Source of the DNA: CAWFFV01 sp963814985
Lineage (GTDB): Bacteria > Chloroflexota > Ktedonobacteria > Ktedonobacterales > Ktedonobacteraceae
NCBI GenBank assembly: GCA_963814985.1
Contig: CAWFFV010000108.1
Span: forward strand, 1 to 21,487
Direction of reading: 5' to 3'
DNA length: 21,487 bases
Under the pieces are notes generated by a model. That model did no database searches, was not told where the DNA came from, and was given only the letters and a program-made list of their open reading frames with translations. The translations under genes and the position numbers were made by a program. Every line of letters begins with the position of its first letter. Position 1 is the first letter of the stretch. Positions 16,563 through 21,487 of this stretch are shown here, piece by piece.

Positions 16563-17677
16563 TTAATCAAACTTAAAGCGTGCTATAGCCGTCGTAAACG
16601 AGACAATACCTATCAGGGCCAGAACAGTAAGGGGCAAGAGGATGGCCGTAAAGGTTTTCCCATAGATAAGTAATTGATTAAAACCATCCATGGCCCATGC
16701 AGTTAAGGTGATATGCGCAGCCTGTTGCATCCATGTGGGAACAATATAGAGAGGCCACCAGGAACCACCCAGGGCCGACATTGTGAGCACAAGCAGGATC
16801 GTAATGCCCGTGGCCTGTGAGCGTGTTTTAGCAAGTGCAGCAATGAGCATACCCAGACCTGTTGCGGCAAAAGCCGTCAACATAATGAGCAAAATCAGAG
16901 CCAGGATATCGTTTCCTAGCCACATCCCAAAGATAAAATGCCCAACGGAGAATAACAGCAAGCATTGTATGAGGCCAGCAAGAAGTTAGCCAGCATCTTG
17001 CCTCCCAGGATTGAAAAACGCGAGATTGGTAACGATTTCAGTTTCCGCAGGGTTCCGGCTTCTTTCTCTGCCAGCAAGGATGCCGCCGCAAAAGACGTGC
17101 TGAAAAGCACAAACATGACAGCATAGCCAGGGACATTACTCTCGAATGGCGTCGGCTTATGATAGTTGGCGTCTGGTGCACTAACAGTTTGCACAACACC
17201 AACTAACGATGTTGTACCAAGAAGCTGGTTGACTCCATCTTTCACAATATCGTTCACGGCAGAAGGCACAATGCGATCGGCTGGATCAGCCAGAACAGTA
17301 ATGTTCGCCGCCTTTTTGTTCTGGATGTTCGCGGAAAAGTCTGCTGGGATCACTATTGCTGCTTTTAGATCAGGAATGCGCGTCCTGGCTTGTGCAAGCG
17401 TCATAGCGTGCGTGGTACCATTCTGATCTTGATAAGTGGTCAACAACTCAATGGCTGAGACTTTCTGCAAATGCTTCACAAATTGCTGTGCATAGACTCC
17501 CTTATCCAGCTGAACCAGCGGCACTTGAAACTTATTGTAGTTGGTATTCCACAGTCCGGAAAGTGCAAAGCTGGCTACAGCAATCACGATCACTGGAGTC
17601 AAAAAAAGGAAAATCATGCCTGGAATATCTTTAAACTGGATTTTCAGGTCTTTGAGGGTCACAAACCAGTAAGTCAT
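16563..17677 (-). CDS. ABC-2-type exporter permease, frameshifted
   Basis: The N-terminal frame (ATG at 17677, strong AGAGGAGG 8 bases upstream) encodes the first membrane helix and a large extracytoplasmic region. It continues to FAAASLLAEKEAGTLRKLKSLPISRFSILGGKMLANFLLA, the ABC-2 coupling segment, then runs out of frame. A second frame continues LIQCLLLFSVGHFIFGMW and four further hydrophobic segments to the stop at 16563. One base is missing at about 16974-16975 (CTG GC|CTC); adding it gives 371 residues, the length of DrrB/YhgE-like ABC-2 permeases with an N-terminal loop. It forms an export pore with the ATPase encoded 31 bases upstream. Position at the head of the operon suggests export of, or resistance to, the product. 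Confidence 0.8.
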
Positions 17678-17708
17678 TGAGCGTCCTCCTCTTGATCTTA
17701 TAACGACT

Positions 17709-18651
17709 TTATTCGCGTAGTGCTTTTCCGGTTAGCCTTAAAAAGACCGTCTCTAAATTCATCTCCTGTGTTCGCATCGAAGCAACCGGCACAGCACATG
17801 CCCGCAAAATATCGAGTACTTCAGAGGTGACCTGAGTTAAGAACCGGGACGTGACGGAGAGGACATTATTGGTATATTCTATCTTCTCTACAGAGGGAAG
17901 GCGCTGCAAATGAACAAAAATCTGTGGGGAAAGTCCCTGAACGACAAATTCGATGCGATCTCGAGCCAGCACTACGAATCAGTTCATCAGGCGTTCCCAG
18001 TGCTATTATCTGACCATGATCATAGATCGCAACTCTGTGACAAAGCGTCTGGGCCTCTTCCATATAGTGGGTAGTATAGAAAACGGTAAGGTTCATATAC
18101 TTCACCAGATAACGAATAGACTCGAAGATGTGATTACGTGATTGCGGATCAACTCCTACCGTTGGTTCATCTAGAAAAAGGAGCCATGGATGGTTGAGTA
18201 ACCCGATCGCCAAATTCAAACGCCGTTTCATTCCACCAGAGTAGGTGATCACTTTCTTCTTGGCCAAATCTTTCAGTTGTACGATTTCCAGTGCTTCTTC
18301 GATACGACGCTTCATCTCGGCCCCTGATAGGCGGTGGAGCTCAGCAAAAAATTGCAGATTGTCAATGGCGGACAACTCCTGATACAGGGCCAGTTCCTGG
18401 GGAACGAGACTAATTTTACTCTTGACCTGTCGGGATTCTGTTATCAGATCATGCCCACAAATCTTAGCAACTCCCGTATCAGGTGTCAGAATGCCCGTAA
18501 GGAGGGAGATAAGCGTTGTTTTTCCTGCCCCATTTGGTCCAAGAAGTCCAAAAACCTCACCTGTTCTTACGTCAAGGTTGACCCCGTTGACCACCTGGAA
18601 CGTGCCATAGCTTTTTGTCAGTCCGTTTGCACGAATGATCAATGGCGTCAT
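17709..18651 (-). CDS. ABC exporter ATPase (DrrA-like), frameshifted near the C-terminus
   Basis: The nucleotide-binding domain is complete: Walker A GPNGAGKTT (38-46), Q-loop at PQELALY, signature YSGGMKRRLN (137-146), Walker B LLFLDEPTVGVD and H-loop His195 in TTHYMEEA. After ALGTPDELIR (Arg226) the reading leaves frame; another frame resumes VLARDRIEFVVQG and runs to the stop at 17709, containing the C-terminal domain ending in MNLETVFLRLTGKALRE, typical of DrrA-like proteins. One extra base at about 17973 explains the break; removing it gives 313 residues. The ATPase core is untouched, so a truncated protein might fold, but the regulatory C-terminal domain would be lost. It is the first gene of the operon; AGGAAG precedes the ATG. 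Confidence 0.87.
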
Positions 18652-18753
18652 AGAGCTTCCTACCTTGCTTAATAGCTGAACATGATACTTTCAGTGATAT
18701 CTCACAAGCCAGACATTTTGCATTCAAAGGTGACATACCAGCCTCTACCAACA

Positions 18754-18766
18754 TCGAATCATTCGA
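18754..18766. promoter_or_regulatory. Palindrome TCGAAT-C-ATTCGA, possible operator
   Basis: A perfect 6-1-6 inverted repeat about 65-80 bases downstream of the predicted transcription start of the operon and about 100 bases before the first start codon. It could be a repressor site or a small RNA hairpin; no regulator gene is in the window. Confidence 0.3.
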
Positions 18767-18837
18767 AGAAAACAGTGACACAGGCGTAATTATTAGGAGA
18801 GTATTGGTTTGTCTCCCTCCACAGTTCCTTACTTTTC

Positions 18838-18866
18838 AGGATATATCTTGCTTCAGAGGGTGTCAA
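18838..18866 (-). promoter_or_regulatory. Predicted sigma-70-type promoter of the biosynthetic operon
   Basis: Reading the minus strand: TTGACA (plus positions 18861-18866, perfect -35), a 17-base spacer, then TATCCT (18838-18843, 4 of 6 to TATAAT). Transcription would start near 18831 and run into the ABC ATPase gene after a leader of about 180 bases. It is the only strong -35/-10 pair I found ahead of the 16-gene run. Confidence 0.55.
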
Positions 18867-18904
18867 GGCTTTTCAAGAAAAACTAGTACTTTTTGAACTT
18901 AGAG

Positions 18905-18941
18905 GTATCCTTCGCTTGTATCCGGAAAAGTTTCGGATACA
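18905..18941. repeat. Inverted repeat with three GTATCC half-sites
   Basis: TGTATCCG at 18917-18924 and CGGATACA at 18934-18941 form a perfect 8-bp inverted repeat with a 9-base spacer. A further GTATCC at 18905-18910 lies 13 bases from the first arm. It is 9 bases past the stop of the Yip1-like gene and about 40-75 bases upstream of the operon's -35. It could end Yip1 transcription, but lacks a T run on that strand, or bind an activator. Confidence 0.4.
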
Positions 18942-18950
18942 TAAAAATAG

Positions 18951-19940
18951 CTACCTTACGTGCATATAAATAATAACAATAAAAGCTACAACCAGAACGA
19001 GCAGTACAGCCAATACAGCCAATACGATTGCAATGACTAATGAAATTATAGATGCAACAATTGATCTTGCCAGACTAAGGTGATGGACGGCTCGAAGCAT
19101 ATAGAAGTAGAGTACCAGCGCATAAATTTCGACAAGCACATATAAGAATATACCTGTTGTAGGTATCATCTGAAGAATGTTACCCAAAATGCCAAGGGGG
19201 ATTGTATATAGACATGTTACATAGCTTTGTTGCAGAAAAGTCCCCCGCCCTCCCACCATTCGCGCAGCGAGGTAGAGAAAACCAGTACCCACCAGGGTCG
19301 ACAATGGTATAACGATGACTCCCCATGATGAAATAAACGTGCTAGTCAATTGAAGTGGGGATGTAGGGTTAGTATGATACCGAAGGAGAGCAAAGATACT
19401 GACGAGCAAAGCATACAGAATAATTTGAAACCAGGTAATATTCCAGGCCGCCTTGCCTGTTTCAGCGTGGAAGGTGCTAACAGATGGTCGGGCTAAGACT
19501 CGAATATACTGACCTGGAAGCTGTTGAATAGCCTCATCAAGGGGGAGAGGAAGAACTGGAGCAGAGATATAGGGCGATGCGTAATCATAAGGATTTTCAT
19601 GCTCCCCTGCCTTTGGCGTAAACGGAGTGATATAGAATGACGATGGTGGAGGGGGTGGTGGGATACGAGGCGTGGTGAAAGCATAAGGTGCAGGGGAATA
19701 GGGATCAGAGGGAGATTGAGCGAGCGTTGCCTGAGTCTGTGGCGTGTGTTCGAGTTGGATATAAGAAGCAGGCGAGGTGAAAGCATCTGGAGGGAAAGGA
19801 ATTTGTGTAATATCATTAGTAAATGATGATATTGAGGGATCAATTGCAGAGTGAGGTGTCTGCTCTGGTGACTCAGTATAGTGCAAGCGGTGTAAAGAGT
19901 CCCTGGAAGGTGTCTGCTCCGGTTGTGAAGGATTTCCCAT
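18951..19940 (-). CDS. Yip1-domain-like membrane protein with proline-rich N-terminus
   Basis: A 329-residue protein. Residues 1-150 are hydrophilic and rich in Pro, Ser and Thr, with a PPPPPP run and no predicted fold. After PVLPLPLDEAIQQLPGQYIRVL the protein becomes a membrane domain with about five hydrophobic segments: ITWFQIILYALLVSIFALL, SWGVIVIPLSTLVGTGFLYL, the CLYTIPLGILG and TGIFLYVLVEIYALVLYFY pair, and a very hydrophobic last helix before the C-terminal HVR. This arrangement resembles bacterial YIP1-family proteins, of unclear function. A conserved TATAAT (minus strand, plus 20013-20018) lies 73 bases before the ATG. A decayed tandem copy lies upstream. It is not obviously part of the biosynthetic operon. 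Confidence 0.7.
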   Translation of the reverse strand: MGNPSQPEQTPSRDSLHRLHYTESPEQTPHSAIDPSISSFTNDITQIPFPPDAFTSPASYIQLEHTPQTQATLAQSPSDPYSPAPYAFTTPRIPPPPPPSSFYITPFTPKAGEHENPYDYASPYISAPVLPLPLDEAIQQLPGQYIRVLARPSVSTFHAETGKAAWNITWFQIILYALLVSIFALLRYHTNPTSPLQLTSTFISSWGVIVIPLSTLVGTGFLYLAARMVGGRGTFLQQSYVTCLYTIPLGILGNILQMIPTTGIFLYVLVEIYALVLYFYMLRAVHHLSLARSIVASIISLVIAIVLAVLAVLLVLVVAFIVIIYMHVR

Positions 19941-20060
19941 AACTTATCATATTGCATCCTTTGATATCCAATAATGGCTATGATTACTTCAGCATGACTT
20001 AATATACCAAAAATTATATAACTATGTTTGAGAATACCTTCCTGAATAGGAAAAAAGGAT
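19941..20060 (-). repeat. Promoter-region copy 1 of the Yip1 tandem duplication
   Basis: Nearly identical, base for base, to 21195-21315: both share the start-proximal CATCCTTTGATATCCAATAATGG (plus-strand sense), ATATACCAAAAATTATATAA, and the CTTCCTG-x-ATAGGAAAAAAGG end. A TATAAT on the minus strand is exactly 73 bases before the ATG in both copies, so the repeat unit (1254 bases start to start) includes the promoter. Confidence 0.7.
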
Positions 20061-20928
20061 ACTGCTATATGAAAGGGAAAATTTTATTTCCTTATCGTGA
20101 ACTGACTGGTCAAATAGACAACCACAACAACCACAACAACAACCAGGATAACCATTGCAACCCATGTCACCACAACCACAATAAACGCTTTTCTCAGACT
20201 CAGGTGATGGACGGTCAATAATTAGGACCAAGTATCATTACATAAATATCGACAATTGCACTTAAGAACAGACCTGTGGTAGGGATCAGGAGGAAAATGT
20301 TAGCCAAAATGCTTCAGAGGAACGGAATACAGGCAGGTTGTATAGCATTGTTGCAGAAAAGTCCCACGTCCCCTCAAAATTCTTGTGGAAAGGTAGAGTA
20401 AGCCGGCACTCACCATGGTTACCAGCGGTATAACGATAAATCCCCATGACGACATGATCGTATTAGACGGTTGGGAGCCTACGACATGTGACAAGAGACT
20501 CAAGATACTGATCAGTACGCCAGCCAGGATGATTTGAAACCAGATGATATTCCAGGCGGCCTTGCCTATTTCATTGCGCAAGGATGCTAACAGATGGCCG
20601 AGCCAGGACTCGAATATACTGGCGTGGAAGCTGTTGAATAGCTTCATCAAGGGGGAGAGGAAGAACTGGAGCAGAGACATAGGACGATGCGGAATCGTCA
20701 AGGATTTTCATACTCCCCTGCCTTTGGCGTAAACGGAGTGATATAGAGTGACGATGGTGGAGGCGGGCGGCGGGATACGGGGCGAGGTGAAATTGCATAA
20801 GCTGTGACGATGGGGGAATAGGGGTCAGAGGGAGATTGAGCAGAGCGTTGCCTGGAGTCAATTGCGTGTGCTCTGGGTAATGTTGGATATAAGAAGCTGG
20901 TGTAGTCAAAGCCTCTGGGACAAAGGAA

Positions 20929-20984
20929 ATTTGTGTGATCTCGTTGGCAATGGATGATTTCGTAGGATCAATTGCCGAGTGAGG
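20929..20984 (-). repeat. Direct repeat inside the pseudogene, copy A
   Basis: 56 bases with about 85% identity to 21055-21110, offset by 126 bases. Both encode the phrase HSAID-x-TKSSI-x-x-EITQI. The intact paralogue has only one copy of this segment, so the duplication arose after the two genes separated. Confidence 0.7.
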
Positions 20985-21054
20985 ATCTGTATTGACGACG
21001 TAGCGTGATTTCCCGTCAAAGATGCTTCTGAATTGATTGCGTTTTTTGAAGAGG

Positions 21055-21110
21055 ATTTGTGTGATCTCATCGGTAATTGATGATTTCGTAGAGTCAATCG
21101 CTGAGTGAGG
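21055..21110 (-). repeat. Direct repeat inside the pseudogene, copy B
   Basis: Partner of 20929-20984. The 126-base offset equals 42 codons, so the duplication itself kept the reading frame. Confidence 0.7.
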
Positions 21111-21194
21111 GGCCTGCTCTGGTGACTCAGTATGGGGCAAACGGTGTAAAGAGTCTCTGGAAGGTGTCTGCTCTGATTGTGAAGGATTTCCCAT

Positions 21195-21315
21195 AACTTA
21201 TCTATTGCATCCTTTGATATCCAATAATGGCCAATAATTATTTCAACATGACTCAATATACCAAAAATTATATAATCATGGTTGAAAATGCCTTCCTGGA
21301 TAGGAAAAAAGGGTA
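21195..21315 (-). repeat. Promoter-region copy 2 of the Yip1 tandem duplication
   Basis: Matches 19941-20060 with a few substitutions and small indels. The TATAAT at plus 21267-21272 (minus sense) is 73 bases from the pseudogene ATG, as in copy 1. Confidence 0.7.
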
Positions 21316-21371
21316 TTTGTTATGTGCAATGAAGCTGTTACAGAAATGTTAAAGTAGACATGGATCATTCC

Positions 21372-21487
21372 GAACTTTTTGACCAAAAGTTCCAAAAAGC
21401 GGAGGTGCAGGGGACTCTGCCCCCTGCCCGGGGCTCGGGGTGTCCCCGAAAAACTCTTTTTACTTCTTTTATGCGCCTCCTGCGGCG
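21372..21487. repeat. Hairpin-rich intergenic element, truncated by the window edge
   Basis: Three perfect stems follow one another: GAACTTTT/AAAAGTTC (21372-21379 and 21385-21392, loop 5), GCAGGGG/CCCCTGC (21407-21413 and 21421-21427, loop 7) and CGGGG/CCCCG (21436-21440 and 21444-21448, loop 3). GGAGG at 21401-21405 can pair with CCTCC at 21476-21480 to enclose the last two. The composition is far more GC-rich than the adjacent AT-rich spacer. From memory such elements recur in Ktedonobacter genomes, but only one copy is in this window. No coding potential seen. Confidence 0.5.

Larger units (their letters stand above)
18652..18950. other. Intergenic leader and promoter region of the biosynthetic operon
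   Basis: About 300 bases without a gene. It holds the operon promoter (18838-18866), a 13-base palindrome in the leader (18754-18766) and a GTATCC-based inverted repeat (18905-18941). I see no credible small gene or known riboswitch in the roughly 180-base untranslated leader. Confidence 0.6.
20084..21194 (-). pseudogene. Decayed tandem copy of the Yip1-like membrane protein gene
   Basis: Starts MGNPSQSEQTPSRDSLHRL, almost the same as the intact copy, and keeps PVLPLPLDEAIQQLPRQYIRVL, then GKAAWNIIWFQIIL, SSWGFIVIPLVTMVSAGLLYL, RGTFLQQCYTTCLY, LLIPTTGLFLSAIVDIYVMIL and the TVHHLSLRKAF tail. The pieces are in different frames: the proline-rich region is frame-shifted from about 20870 to 20700, again near 20575, again near 20305, and an in-frame TGA follows LGPNY near 20218. 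A terminal Val-rich helix ends at a TAA at 20084-20086. At least four disruptions make a full product impossible. It also has an internal duplication (20929-20984 and 21055-21110). Short N-terminal fragments could still be translated. Confidence 0.8.

Noticed and set aside
19493..19957. Open minus-strand frame of 154 codons, His/Leu/Ser-rich, overlapping the Yip1-like gene
   Set aside because: It is the shifted frame of the proline-rich N-terminus. The same odd sequence appears in the frame-shifted part of the pseudogene, confirming it is a by-product.
20024..20221. Asn/His-rich plus-strand frame (repeated NHN)
   Set aside because: It is the reverse of the Val-rich last membrane helix of the pseudogene; repeated GTT/GTG codons read as AAC/CAC on the other strand.
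20929..21110. CRISPR-like repeated units
   Set aside because: Only two imperfect copies with no regular spacers, inside a decayed protein-coding gene where they encode the same peptide phrase.

Overview
The window looks like a chromosomal segment from a Chloroflexota bacterium, most likely a Ktedonobacter-like member. That assignment is an inference from gene style (orphan membrane-anchored branched-chain-amino-acid-type binding protein, proline-rich Yip1-like membrane proteins, a GC-rich hairpin repeat at the right edge), not from any marker gene. No rRNA, tRNA, CRISPR array or recognisable transposase gene was seen.

Layout: (1) 174-1907, plus strand: an orphan solute-binding protein, closed by a hairpin at 1923-1959 that it shares with the convergent operon. 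(2) 18651 down to 1956, minus strand: one long, tightly spaced run of 16 genes. In transcription order these are ABC ATPase, ABC-2 permease, hot-dog thioesterase, FabD-type malonyl transferase, FabG ketoreductase, acyl carrier protein, FabZ dehydratase, GNAT acetyltransferase, an unrecognised large beta-rich protein, GT-B-type glycosyltransferase, GcvT-like protein, a ketosynthase fused to a chain-length factor, RmlC-like epimerase, RmlA-like nucleotidylyltransferase, RmlD-like reductase and FkbM methyltransferase. Four gene junctions overlap, three of them by 4 bases, and a good sigma-70-type promoter (TTGACA, 17 bases, TATCCT) sits at 18838-18866. (3) 18951-21194, minus strand: a Yip1-like membrane protein and, directly upstream, a decayed tandem copy of it including its promoter region. 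(4) 21361-21487: a hairpin-rich intergenic repeat.

How the genes could work together (inference): the FabD-like enzyme loads malonyl onto the ACP; the KS-CLF fusion elongates; FabG and FabZ reduce and dehydrate. No enoyl reductase is present, so the likely product is a conjugated polyene acyl chain, as in highly reducing type II polyketide or aryl-polyene pathways. The thioesterase or the GNAT would release or transfer it, the glycosyltransferase and Rml genes would add a deoxysugar, FkbM would O-methylate it, and the ABC-2 transporter would export it. A KS-CLF fusion as a stand-alone protein with this set of partners is the most unusual thing in the window.

Caveat: five genes of the operon (ATPase, permease, 801-residue protein, glycosyltransferase, GcvT-like) each carry one single-base frameshift; removing or adding one base restores family-typical lengths. 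Two lie in 6-base T runs. They may be assembly errors or early gene decay; sequence alone cannot decide.
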